From the NCBI RefSeq assembly GCF_022682495.2, contig NC_071393.1, positions 116,514,239 through 116,578,238 on the forward strand: a stretch of DNA of 64,000 bases, written 5' to 3'. The position numbers and the translations under genes are program-made. A model generated the notes under the pieces. The model did no database searches and was not told where the DNA came from. It saw nothing but the letters and a program-made list of their open reading frames with translations. Below are positions 21,348 through 31,019 of this stretch, piece after piece. The stretch's first letter is position 1. Each line of letters begins with the position of its first letter. The DNA comes from Desmodus rotundus. Lineage: Eukaryota > Chordata > Mammalia > Chiroptera > Phyllostomidae.

Positions 21348-23227
21348 GGAGCTTCCGACCAAGATGGAGGCGTAGGTAGACACACTGTGCCTCCTCACAC
21401 AACCAAAAGAAGGGCAACAACAATTTAAAAACAAAAAACAACCAGAACTAACAGAAAATCAAACTGTATGGAAGTCCAACAACCAAGGAGATAAAGAAGA
21501 AACATTCATCCATACTGGTAGGAGGGGCGGAGATGGGCAGCCAGGGCGGAGAGGGCTCACAGCAAGGCGGCGGCTGGCGGACCCAGCGAGGTGGCGGATT
21601 GTGGAGTGGGGCAGGCCAGGCTGCAGCTAGCAGACCCCACAAGGTGGTGGCTGGCAGACCCTGTAGCCCCACATTCACACATAGATAAACTGGGAGGAAC
21701 TGTAGGGGGAGCAAAGCAGACCTTGCAACCCAGGGCTCCAGCGCTGGGAAATAAAGCCTCAAACCTCTCATTGAAAACACCCGTGGGGGTTGAGGCGGCA
21801 GCAGGAGAAACTTCTCAACTCACAGGAGAGGTCTTTGGAGAGACCCACAGGGGCCTAGAGCGTGCACAAGCCCACCCACTCTGGCATCAGCACTAGAAGG
21901 GCCCAATTTGATTGTGGGTAGTGGAGGGAGTGACTGAAATCTGGCAGAGAGTGGAGCCAGTGCCATTGCTCCCTCTCGGTCCTGCACCCCATACAGCGTC
22001 ACAGTGCAGCCACCAGCATAGCTCCAGAAAAAATACAGCTAAGCAACGAAGAGATAGCCAATCTATCAGATGCACAGTTCGAAACACTGGTAATCAGGAA
22101 GCTCACAGAATTGGTTGAATTTGGTCGCAAATTAGATGAAAAAATGAAGGCTATGCTAAGAGAAACAAAGGAAAACGTACAGGGAACCAATAGTAATGGG
22201 AGGGAAACTGGAACTCAAATCAATATTGTGGACCAGAAGGAAGAAAAAAACATGCAACCAGAAAAGAATGAAGAAACGAGAGTTCAAAAAAATGAGGAGA
22301 GGCTTAGGAATCTCCAGGACATCTTTAAACGTTCCATCATCAGAATCATAGGGGCGCCAGAAGGAGAAGAGGTAGAACAAAAAATTGAAAACATATTTGA
22401 ACAAATAATGAAGGAGAACTTCCCTACTCTGGCAAAAGAAATAGACTTCCAGGAAGTCCAGGAAGCTCAGAGAGTCCCAAAGAAGCTGGACCCAAGGAGA
22501 AACACACCAAGGCACATCATCATTACATCACCCAAGACTAAACAGAAGGAGAGAATCTTAGAAGCAGCAAGAGAAAAGGACACAGTTACCTACAAAGGAG
22601 TTCCATAAAACTGTCAGCTGATTTCTCAAAAGAGACCTTATAGGCAAGAAGAGGCTGGAAAGAAGTATTTGAAGTCATGAAAGGCAAGGACCTACATCTA
22701 AGATTGCTCTATCCAGCAAAGCTTTCATTTAGAATGGAAGGGCAGATAAAGTGCTTCTCAAATAAGGTCAAGTTAAAGTAGTTCATCATCACCAATCCCT
22801 TATTATATGAAATGTTAAAGGGATTTATCTAAGAAAAAGAAGATAAAAAATATGAACAGTAAAAATGACAGCAAACTCACAGTTATTAACCACACCTAAA
22901 GCAAAAGCAAACTTAGCAAACAACTAGAACAGGAACAGAACCACAGAAATGGAGATCACATGGAGGGGTATCAACAAGGGAGTGGGAGGGGGAAAAAGGG
23001 GGGAAGGTACAGAGAATAAGTAGCATAAATGGTAGGTAGAAAATAGACAGGGGAAGGGTAAGAATAGGATAGGAAATGCAGAAGCCAAAGAACTTATATA
23101 TATGACCCATGGACATGAACTATAGGGGGGGAATGTGGGAGGGATGAGGTGGGCAGGATGGAGTGGAGTGAAGGGGGGGGGGAATGGGACAACTGTAATA
23201 GCATAATCAATAAATATATATATTTTT
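21348..23227 (+). mobile_element. ORF1-only L1 ('half-L1' type) with intact ends
   Basis: It starts GGAGCTTCCGACCAAGATGG (an L1 5' end) and finishes in the bat L1 3' UTR: G-rich tract at about 22980-23185, 'GGGACAACTGTAATAGCATA', then 'AATCAATAAATATATATA'. A perfect 15-bp target duplication AAAAATCTGCATTGT lies at 21333-21347 and 23228-23242, so this is one insertion with both ends present. It is only 1.88 kb against about 6-7 kb for a full L1: a 5' UTR, an ORF1-like frame and the 3' UTR, with no ORF2 endonuclease or reverse transcriptase. HAL1 elements have this layout; an internally deleted L1 is the alternative. Confidence 0.92.
21934..22781 (+). pseudogene. L1 ORF1 (ORF1p-like), disabled
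   Basis: The frame opens at 21934 after a stop at 21931-21933. From about 22021 it reads as L1 ORF1p. The RNA-recognition and C-terminal domains are recognisable (IIRIIGAPEGEE, PTLAKEIDFQEVQEAQRVP, RHIIITSPKTKQKERILEAA). No in-frame ATG occurs before 22144. One base is missing near 22604, giving a TAA at 22606-22608; in the following frame a TAG interrupts the text before the C-terminal 'SFRMEGQIKCFSNKVKLK' and the expected stop at 22779-22781. The coiled-coil part looks short. ORF1p is the RNA-binding chaperone of L1 particles; this copy is not expected to make a full protein. Confidence 0.85.
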
Positions 23228-23242
23228 AAAAATCTGCATTGT

Positions 23243-23498
23243 AATAAGCTTGTTGGGCGATTCTGTGGCTGGGAATCCTTGGAAGCACTTCTGCCCTCTC
23301 AACACCTCCTTTTACCAGCCTCATTCCCCAGTGTGGCTTGAGGCTCCCCGGCTCCAATGCAAAAACAGTCAAGGATTCCTAATTCCAGTGCCCCTGCCCA
23401 TTCATGTGTACAGCCCTACTCACTGTGTATTTAAATAGCTAAAACAAGATGGGTACAAAAGACCCTTTTGGAAAGCAATTGGGCAATATTTCTCATGT
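23243..23498. other. Intergenic stretch with no recognised feature
   Basis: A short stretch between the half-L1 and an L2 copy, with nothing recognised. Confidence 0.45.
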
Positions 23499-23499
23499 G

Positions 23500-23925
23500 T
23501 CATGCTTTCTGACCCACAGAGTGATTCCAAGGACCTCTTTCATGGGTCTCCTAAATTCAGAGCCCCCAACATGCTGGTCCTGGAACCTCTGCACTGCACT
23601 CTAGGTGATCTCATCCAGTCCCATGACTTTAAATGCACCCATGGACCATAACCTCCCAAATGTGGATCTCTGGCTTTGACCTCTCCCCTAAATACCAGAG
23701 TCTGTATCAGGCTCCCTATCTGACATCTCCACTTGGATGACTAATCGGCAACTCATACTTAACTCTTAATTTCCCCTTCTCCCTCACTCCCAAATCTACT
23801 TCTTCCCCATCTCAGTAAATTACACCACCTTCTACTTCTTCACTGAGGCCATCCTTGTTTCCTCTTTCAGCAAATCCTACCAGTTCTGTGTCCGAACTTT
23901 GTGACAATCAGTTTCTACTTCTCTC
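23500..23925 (+). repeat. L2 LINE (internal to 3' region)
   Basis: 'TTTGACCTCTCCCCTAAATA', 'GACATCTCCACTTGGATGAC', 'AACTCATACTTAACTCTTAA' and 'TCTTTCAGCAAATCCTACCA' match the forward L2 region that lies upstream of the usual 3' fragments. Confidence 0.65.
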
Positions 23926-23931
23926 TAAGCT

Positions 23932-24160
23932 AGGGGTTGGCAAACTACCACCCACCTAGGCAGGCCAAATCCCCCATGCAACCTCCTGTGTTTTTTTATT
24001 ATCCAAGAGCTAAGAAGGGTTTTTACATTTTTAGAGGGTTGTTAAAAAGATGGAGGAGGAAGAGTCAGAGAAAGGGAAGAAGAATGTGCTGCAGAGAGTT
24101 TATGTGGCTCACCAAACCTAAAATATTATGATCTGACCCTTTACAAAAAAAGTTTGCTTC
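23932..24160 (+). mobile_element. hAT-type non-autonomous DNA transposon
   Basis: 'AGGGGTTGGCAAACTACCAC' at the left and 'TTTACAAAAAAAGTTTGC' at the right form the decayed inverted ends of a common mammalian hAT MITE. 'GGCCAAATCCCCCATGCAAC' is an inner landmark. No transposase; the target duplication is not clear. Confidence 0.7.
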
Positions 24161-24278
24161 TCTCACATAAGCAAGACAACAACTTTCCTAGTGTTGTGTT
24201 TACTTCCATCTATGTCCCCTCTGTAATCATGCTCCTTAATATACCTTGACTGATTTATTTTTTTTAAATGTAAATCAG

Positions 24279-24475
24279 CCCTGGCTCGTGTGGCTCAGTG
24301 GATTGAGTGCTGGTCTGTGAACCAAAGGGTCACCGGTTGGATTCCCAGTCAGGGCACATGCCTGGGTTGCAGGCATGCAAGAGGCAACCGCATATCTGAT
24401 GTTTCTCTCCCTCTATTTCTCTCTCCCTTCCCCTCTCTCTAAAAATAAATACATAAAATCTTTTAAAATTAAAAA
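24279..24475 (+). mobile_element. Ves SINE
   Basis: Ves head and CT-rich tract, flanked by a perfect 13-bp target duplication, AAATGTAAATCAG, at 24266-24278 and 24476-24488. Confidence 0.97.
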
Positions 24476-24488
24476 AAATGTAAATCAG

Positions 24489-24810
24489 ATCAATCAGAAT
24501 AAAGCCCAAACACCTTGCTATAGCCCAAAAGCCGCTGTGCTCTGGCTCCTGCCTCCCTCTTGATCTCATTTTCCCCAGTGATCACCTCCTCCTGCCAGGC
24601 CCACCCAAGTACTCCCCCGGCCTTCCAAACAGCTTAAACGCCTGCCTGCATCAGGGCTTTTGCGTTTACTGTCTGCCTGGAGTTCTCTTGCCCAGATCTT
24701 GTCCCATGCACTCTGGACTCTGCAAGCTCTTCATCATTCAGGTCCCAACTCCAGTCACCTCTGAAGACAGTCCACCCTGTAGAAGTAACCTTGTCCCTAG
24801 GTCACTTTCT
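24489..24810 (+). repeat. L2 LINE, left half of an interrupted copy
   Basis: 'GATCTCATTTTCCCCAGTGA', 'GCATCAGGGCTTTTGCGTTT', 'CTGCCTGGAGTTCTCTTGCC' and 'CATTCAGGTCCCAACTCCAG' are forward L2 in order. The copy breaks at 24810 and resumes at 25786. Confidence 0.85.
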
Positions 24811-25327
24811 TTTTTCTTTTTAGCTCTTTATATTTTTAAATCATTTTTTATTTTCAATTACAGTTGTCATATTGTTAGTTTGAAGTGTACACCTCAGTGA
24901 TTAGATACTATATGACTTACTGAGTGGTCGTCCCGATAAATCTCATACCCATCTGACACCATGCATTGTTATTAGAATGTGATTGGCCATATTCCCTGTG
25001 CTGTGCTTTACAGCCCCATGACTACTCTGTAACTAACTGTTTGTACTTCTATATCCCTCTACCTTTTTCACCCATCCCCTCAACACCCCTCTCATTGGTA
25101 ACTGTCAAAATGTTCTCTGTATCCCTGAGTCTGTTTCTGTTCTGCTCGTTTGTTATTTTGATTTTTAGATTCAAGTATTGATAGATATGTACATATTTAT
25201 TGTCATTTTATTGTTCGTATTTTTTATCTTCTTTTTTCTTCTTAAATAAGACTGTTTAACATTTCATGTAGTACCAGTTTGGTGGTGATAAACTGTTTTA
25301 GCTTTTTCTAGTCTGGGAAGCTCCCAA
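24811..25327 (-). mobile_element. L1 3' region inserted in L2
   Basis: The plus strand is the complement of an L1 3' end: a T-rich start, 'CAATTACAGTTGTCATATTG', 'GTACACCTCAGTGATTAGAT', 'CTGAGTCTGTTTCTGTTCTG' and 'TACCAGTTTGGTGGTGATAA'. GGTCACTTTCT (24800-24810) and GGTTACTTTCT (25328-25338) are the likely target duplication. Truncated; no coding region left. Confidence 0.82.
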
Positions 25328-25346
25328 GGTTACTTTCTTTCTTCTT

Positions 25347-25556
25347 TTTTTTTTTTTAAGATTTTACTTATTTTTAGAGAGAGGGGAAGGGAGGGAGCAA
25401 GAGAGGGAGAGAAACATCAATGTGTGGTTGCCCCTTGTGTACCCCCTCCTGGGGATCTGTCCCTCAACCCAGGCATGTGCCCTGACTGGGAATTGAACTG
25501 GCGACCCTTTGGTTCTCAGGCCAGTGCTCAATCCACTGAGCCACACCAGCCAGGAC
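25347..25556 (-). mobile_element. Ves SINE (outermost insertion of a nested stack)
   Basis: Complement of Ves, from a poly-T run to 'CACTGAGCCACACCAGCCAG'. Target duplication CTTTCTTCTT at 25337-25346 and 25557-25566 shows insertion into the T-rich tail area of the neighbouring Ves. Confidence 0.95.
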
Positions 25557-25566
25557 CTTTCTTCTT

Positions 25567-25774
25567 CTTTTTAAAAAATTATTTATTTATTTATTTTAGA
25601 GAGAGGGGAAGGGAGAGTGAAAGAGAGGGAGAGAAACATCACCATGTGGTTGCCTCTCGTGCTCCCCCAACCAGGGACCTGGCCTGCAACCCAGGCATGT
25701 GGCCTGACTGGGAATCAAACCAGTGATCCTTTGGTTCACAGGCCAGTGATCTGAGCCACACCAGCCAGGGCCAA
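25567..25774 (-). mobile_element. Ves SINE (second copy, interrupted at its tail)
   Basis: Complement of Ves. TTACTTTCT to the left of the whole pair (25330-25338) and to the right (25777-25785) is its probable target duplication, which places this Ves earlier than the one at 25347-25556. Confidence 0.95.
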
Positions 25775-25785
25775 GCTTACTTTCT

Positions 25786-25998
25786 ATCACATAATCTGGC
25801 TTTGTTATCCACATAGCTCTTGTCACCATTTGAGAGTATCTTGTTATTTGTTTTCTTGTTTACCACCACTCAGCCCCACGGGAATTTAATCTCTAAGAGA
25901 ACAAGGTCTTTGTTTTGTGCCTGATAAATCCCTGAGACCAGGCACAATATCCTGTACATAGGTGTTCCAAAATACTTGCTGAGTGAATGAATAAAATA
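25786..25998 (+). repeat. L2 LINE, right half of the interrupted copy
   Basis: 'CACATAATCTGGCTTTGTTA', 'GAGAACAAGGTCTTTGTTTT' and the end 'CTTGCTGAGTGAATGAATAA' continue the L2 that stops at 24810. Confidence 0.85.
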
Positions 25999-25999
25999 A

Positions 26000-26200
26000 T
26001 ACAACATACTATAAACCACTTAGCACATCAACACAGAGCAGTTGCTCAATAAATGTCAGTTCCTCTATCTAGCATTTTAATTGCCATTTCTCATGTGGAG
26101 AAGCTGAGGTCCAAAGCTGTTAAGTGACTTGCCTCAATCCATACTGAGTCAGTGCTAGAGCCGAGAATAGAAATGAGAGCTCCTAACTGCAGACTAGTTT
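26000..26200 (-). repeat. MIR SINE
   Basis: 'GGAGAAGCTGAGGTCCAAAG', 'GTTAAGTGACTTGCCTCAAT' and 'GTGCTAGAGCCGAGAATAGA' match the complement of the MIR core. An 'AGTTGCTCAATAAATGTCAG' block at 26040 may be a separate terminus. Confidence 0.75.
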
Positions 26201-26630
26201 TCAGACACAGTGGACATCATACGGGCTAAAACATGATACTTATTATTTAGTTCCCACTCTATTAAAAAGTTTGAGATTTCAGGGTAGTCTTTTTCTACCC
26301 TTATTCATATTCATAATTCAACTTTTGTGGGTTTTAAGTGAGTTTAAGCCTTTTAGGACATCCATAAAGTTGTTAATAGTACAAAACTTGTAGCATCTAC
26401 TCACATCTCCCCTGAATTCACTTTCCTTGCAAAAACAAGATTTATCTTCTTCTCAGATTCTCATGGTGCTAAATTTTTATATTCCTGGGTGGGAAGCATG
26501 AACTCCACTACCTATTCTCCATGACGATTGATGTCCTCCATCAATGTTGTCAAGATAAACTATCAAGACCCTGCCTTATATACTGCAGCCTATAAATCCT
26601 GATTGCCAGGATCAAAGTTCTTCTAGTGAT
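26201..26630. other. Intergenic stretch with no recognised feature
   Basis: No gene or clear repeat was seen. Confidence 0.45.
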
Positions 26631-27375
26631 ATGTGTGAGCTGAGAGCACTAAGGAGTCTGGCTTTAACAAAAATTTTATTAGGAAGAAATTTAGAGATGA
26701 TGCAAGAAAAAGATACAAAAAAAAAAAAAAGAATGTGTCCCAACAGAATAAGTTTCAGAAAACATAAGAACTGTCACACGAACTGTCACCACTGCCCACA
26801 TACTCTGAGGACAAAACCAAGTTGAAAAGGACAGGACGAGAAGGGAGGTGTCTCCTCTGCCCCATAATCACTGTTTGCTTATGGAGAACACCAGTCCTAG
26901 AGCCCACTGCAGAGAGAGAAAGTTCTAGAGTCCAGGAAGGCAGAATCCCAAGGCAGAAATTAGATGAAAAAACAAGAATCCACTGGACCAGATGGAAGGA
27001 AAAAAATTCCATTGGACCAAGGCAGAAATTAATGGAAAAAGAAAAAAACCCCACCACTGGACCAGTCAAAGTGGAGGTACCATGGGACAAAAAAGAGTTG
27101 CCAAAATGGGACACCAGGGGAGAAGGAAGTAGGGTCAGGTAGGTAAAATGAGAACTCTTCACCTTATGTCTGTACCCACTGACGCTACAAAGAAGGGACA
27201 AAGTATTGAGAAGGGAAGGAGGGAGGGAAGAAAGAAAGAAGGAAATTGCCTAGTACTCTGTGAAGTAGCCCCAGAGTTGAGGCCTTCCAAAGGAGAATTA
27301 ATAGAGAATCAAATGACATCTACCCCCAAACATGTGGCTATTTTATACTTCACACCTGGAGACAGCCTTGCCTGA
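26631..27375 (-). mobile_element. Probable retroviral LTR with duplicated U3 block
   Basis: Read on the minus strand, the right part has a signal AATAAAATTTTT at about 26665-26676 followed by a short U5-like piece ending GCTCACACA at about 26629. Upstream, two related blocks spaced 68 bp apart each begin CCAAGGCAGAAATTA (plus strand, 26949 and 27017), like a duplicated U3 enhancer. No gag, pol or env sequence is adjacent, so it would be a solo LTR. The 5' edge and target duplication were not found. The two long overlapping open frames here (26755-27201 - and 26822-27142 +) are explained by the low-complexity repeats and match nothing I know. Confidence 0.45.
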
Positions 27376-27404
27376 AGACTCTACACTCACAGATCCTCAA
27401 TAGA

Positions 27405-28015
27405 GCTTGCGATTATTTCAAAATCACTTGGAGATCTTAAAGCTTGCTGGAGCAGGGGACTACATTGTTGTCAGCCTTTACTCCTTGTTCTGAGAAGGCT
27501 TTGGATTTCCTCTCCAATGCTTTATCCCCCCTTGATAGGCCACTAAGCAGTATCTGGAGTCCAGCAGTCTGTAAGATCCACCAAAACTTATTCTGTTTCA
27601 AGAAAAATTCCCTCTCGCAAGAGAGATGGACCATACAGACAGAAAAGAGCACTAGCTGCAGGCACCTTGATAATGCCCGTGCTTCTTTCCCTTTATTATT
27701 CACATGACTCACCTCTGCACACTGAAATCCCCTTAGCAGCTTTAAAAAAAACCTGCCAATGCCTAGGTCCCACCTTGGACCAACCCAGACCACTGAAAAC
27801 ATAATGGGTATGGTCCATAGGGATGTCATATTTCAGGGGCTCCTGAACTTTGCTGCACATTGGAATCATCTGGGGATCTTTTAAAAAGTGCTGATGCCAG
27901 AATGTCCCCCAGACAATGTAAGTGGTGTGGGATACAACCAAAGCATCAGAATTCCTTTGGTCTTTCCTGTGGTCCAACATGCCCCCAGGGTTGGAAACTA
28001 ATGCTCCAATGTAAC
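27405..28015. repeat. MER5-like hAT fragments
   Basis: Three MER5-type pieces: 27412-27455 ('AAATCACTTGGAGATCTTAA'), 27700-27800 ('CTGAAATCCCCTTAGCAGCT') and 27825-28010 ('GCACATTGGAATCATCTGGG', 'GCCCCCAGGGTTGGAAACTA'). The last has both ends of the palindromic MER5 layout. Non-coding; the open frames across them are chance. Confidence 0.7.
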
Positions 28016-29100
28016 CCTCACCCATTTCTACTTCAGCACCCAGCCTTTCAATGCCTTTCCAGTGGCATGTGCCCAATAAATATTTCTGGGTTTGATTTAC
28101 ATTCCTGTTTCTCCTGCTGAAACTCTGCCACCCTTTCTCCTAGGAACTGGCATGGAATTGTTCCTCTAGTAACTAGAGCATTTGGAACACCAGCTTGGGG
28201 ACAAGATCCATTCCTCTGCCAGCTATGCTCTCAGCTCCAGTGTTAGCCAAGAGGGAGGAATGGGAAGCGAGGGCTTCAGATGAGGAGGAAGCTCTCTCTG
28301 CAGGCACATGAGGGAGCCTTTTCTTCTCCTTTGCAGAAAGTCATTGTGGTACATGGACAAAGGAAGTATTAATAAGCTTTTCTAAAGAGGTACTTCTCTA
28401 AGATTTGGTGTTTCACAGACCACAACCAGTGCTGTCCGTTCTACAGATGGCCAACTTCTGCATTTTGGAGATGGGCTTCCAAAGATAGATCAACTTGCAT
28501 CCCTAAAGCAGAAGATGCAGCTCTGCCTAAGGGAATCATCAGAGTCTCTAAGCCAGAGGTCAAAAGCTACTACCCCCAGACTGGTCAGGGACAAGAAAGA
28601 CAACCACCAAGTAGTCATTAGAAATAATCGACTCTTTTGGAGTGAAGTTAAAGTGACAGCATGACAGCTTTATAATAGCCAGGGCTTCATGGCAAAGTCA
28701 CGCTGAAAGCCATGGACTGGGCATTCCACTGCTGTGCCCTCTATAGAGAGCCGTCTGGCTCTGCCTTGCCGCGCATGCACGTTGACTTTGAGCTGGAAAT
28801 TACGCTTTCTAGGTGTTGACATCTCCTTCGTAAAATGCAAATCCAGAGACTGAGTGAGGACAGAACCTTTCTCTGACTCCTTACAAGCCTGCATCCAAAG
28901 AGAGGTGGGAAAGTCCCGAGTTTGCAAAGAAGCCACCACTACATCATTACCAGCTGTGCTCCACTGCCGCCTGTAGAGCCTGCTGTCCTGGCAGGGGGTT
29001 TGGCAGTCTCAGCTAAACTGTCTGCAGGCTGCACCCTCCACGACTCAGTGTTTAATTGCAAAGACCTTCCCAGGATGAATGGTGTGACTAGGATAAAAGC
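28016..29100. other. Intergenic stretch with no recognised feature
   Basis: About 1.1 kb of mostly unique-looking DNA. A GCGCATGC motif (NRF1-like half-site) lies at 28771-28778 with little CpG around it. No gene was supported. Confidence 0.45.
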
Positions 29101-29104
29101 CCTG

Positions 29105-29523
29105 TATTAGTTTCTTAGCATCATTTAGCATGAACTTGGTGGCTTAAAACAACAGAAGTATCTTTAGTTGCAGTTTTAGAGGCCAGCAGTCGGAAATGAA
29201 GGTGTCAGCAGAGATGTGCTTTATGTGAAGGTTTTAGGGGAGAGTTTTTCCTTATCTCTTCCAGCTTCTGGTGGCTCCAGGCACTGCGCGGCTGTGGCTG
29301 TGGAACACCAATCTCTGCCTCTGTCTTCAAGCGGACTTCTCCTTTCCTCTCTGTCTCTCTCCTCTGTCTAAGGACGCTCGTCATTGGGTTTAGGTCCCAT
29401 CCAGATAATCTGCAATGATTTCATCTCAAGACCCTTAACCTACTAAAAACTGCAAAGATTCTTTTTCCGAATAAGGTCAGGATTTCAGCATATCTTCTGT
29501 GGGGACACAGTTCAACCAATACA
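29105..29523 (-). mobile_element. MLT1-type LTR (MaLR)
   Basis: Complement of MLT1: 'TATTAGTTTCTTAGCATCAT', 'GGTGGCTTAAAACAACAGAA', 'GGTTTAGGTCCCATCCAGAT' and 'GGGGACACAGTTCAACCAAT'. Confidence 0.82.
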
Positions 29524-29689
29524 GACTCCAAATAGGGAAGGGTAGAGGGACACACAAAACCCGATCTATGCTTAAGCCCCAAGTCAAATGCCACCTTATC
29601 TAGGAGACATTGCCACTTCCCGTCACTGAGATATTACCTCCACTGGGCCATCTGATTATTCCTGTACTGCCCACGAGTTCTCCCTTAAC

Positions 29690-30560
29690 TTCTAGACCAC
29701 CTGCATGAGGATTCCCTAAGGATCTTGTTAAAAATATAAATTTCTGAGGCCCTTTGGGAGCCGTAGGCTTTGGTGTAGACATGGCCAAGTTCAAAAATCA
29801 AACCACATACAGACAGTCCCGAAAATGACACAAATGGCATCAAAAATCCCTGATCACAAAGATATGAATCTCTTAACGGGCTAGACCTCAGGTTCCTGAG
29901 GAACATGTGCTTTGCCAAAAAGCACAAGAAGGGCCTGAAGAAGATGCAGGCCAACAATGCCAAGGTCATGACCGCACGTGCTGAGGCTATCAAGGCCCTC
30001 ATAAAGCCCAAGAATGTCAAGCTTGAGATCTCAAAGAATGGCAGCCACAAGTTCAATTGAGTTGTTTATATCACTCATCCCAAGCTTGGGGAAAATGTTC
30101 ATGCCTGCACTGCCAAAGGTCTTCGTCTCTGCTGGCCAAAGTCCAAGGCCAAGGCTGGAAGCAAGACCCAGGACGCGGCTGCAGCGGTGTCTGGGACTAT
30201 GGCTCCAGCTCAGGCTCAGGCTCCCAAATGTAGGGGCTCCCAGGCCCCTAACAAGGCTTCCATAGTAGAGGCCTCTGTCTATTGATATGAGGATGGAAGA
30301 ACTGGTGTGGCGCCTGGGCTGCTGTCTGCGTGGGCTGGGTCCTTCTGTGGTGTTTGTACAATAAACCTGAGGCACGATCTGTCCGTCAAAAAAACCTCCC
30401 CAAAACAAAACCGAAGCAAAACCCCATACATTTCTGTCCCCCATCTCCAGCTCTTACCCCTGCCATGGCTGCCACTGTCAGGCTCTCTGGACGTGGGACC
30501 CCAGAGTGGGCATCTTAGATCAACCTCCCTGGGAGATTCTGATGCACCTGAGGCTTCGGA
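29690..30560. repeat. MER5-like element split by the RPL29 retrocopy
   Basis: Left piece 29690-29746 ('AGGATTCCCTAAGGATCTTG', then 'TTAAAAATATAAATTTCTGA') and right piece at about 30510-30560 ('CTGGGAGATTCTGATGCACC') are both MER5-like and could be one element interrupted by the retrocopy at 29747-30425. The link is inferred. Confidence 0.5.
29747..30425 (+). pseudogene. RPL29P: RPL29 processed pseudogene
   Basis: An intronless copy of ribosomal protein L29 mRNA. A 5' UTR-like 'GGGAGCCGTAGGCTTTGGTG' is followed by the ATG at 29781 (MAKFKNQT...). Recognisable RPL29 blocks follow (SLITKI... from [43 protein letters not shown]), then the 3' UTR with polyadenylation signal 'CAATAAACCTGAGGCACGAT' and an interrupted A/C-rich tail. 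The expected Trp16 codon is TGA, a second TGA follows after 'ITKI', and CGA became TGA at the end of 'HKFN', so no L29 protein can be made. Target duplications ATAAATTTCTG (29736-29746) and ATACATTTCTG (30426-30436) show L1-mediated insertion. Confidence 0.93.
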
Positions 30561-30634
30561 AGCCCTGTGCCAGGCTGTGAGCCCCATGACCGGTTCTCGC
30601 ATGTACCTCTAGATGTCTTACATTTACTGCAGCG

Positions 30635-30872
30635 GATGAGAGGCGGTATGGAAGGACGCAGCCCTGGAGCCAGAATGCCTGAGTTCTGCTACCCACTAAC
30701 TGTAACTTCAAGCGAGTTACCTGCACTGGGTGTGCCTCAGCTTCCTCGTGTAAATGGGAATAAATATAGTGCCAACCTCAACAGGTGTTGGTTAGGATTC
30801 AATGAAATAAAACATATAAAGCACTTAGAAGAGTGTCTGGCACATAGTAGGCCCTCAGGAAATTTGAGCTGT
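30635..30872 (+). repeat. MIR SINE
   Basis: 'CTGGAGCCAGAATGCCTGAG', 'CTCAGCTTCCTCGTGTAAAT' and 'CACTTAGAAGAGTGTCTGGC' follow the full MIR order. Confidence 0.88.
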
Positions 30873-31019
30873 TAGGAAGTTGAACAGATTGGCAGTTTCC
30901 TATATGTTCAATATGCTCCTAGAACCCTCCCTCCCAGGAACACACCTTGATTTTTATACAGTCATCAGCCTTGGCTCTCTGCACACGTGGGGAATACTTC
31001 TTTATTATCTATCTGCTGT

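Noticed and set aside
22156..22515. 119-codon frame on the minus strand
   Set aside because: Antisense shadow of the L1 ORF1 remnant.
26755..27201. 148-codon frame on the minus strand and its 106-codon plus-strand partner
   Set aside because: The two overlap in antisense in a low-complexity, internally duplicated block that reads best as an LTR. No protein family is recognised.
27223..27241. Short GGGA/GAAA tandem runs considered as a CRISPR or satellite array
   Set aside because: Simple purine slippage only. No regular repeat-spacer structure exists anywhere in the window.
29685..30056. 123-codon frame on the minus strand and its 137-codon neighbour
   Set aside because: Antisense to the RPL29 retrocopy.
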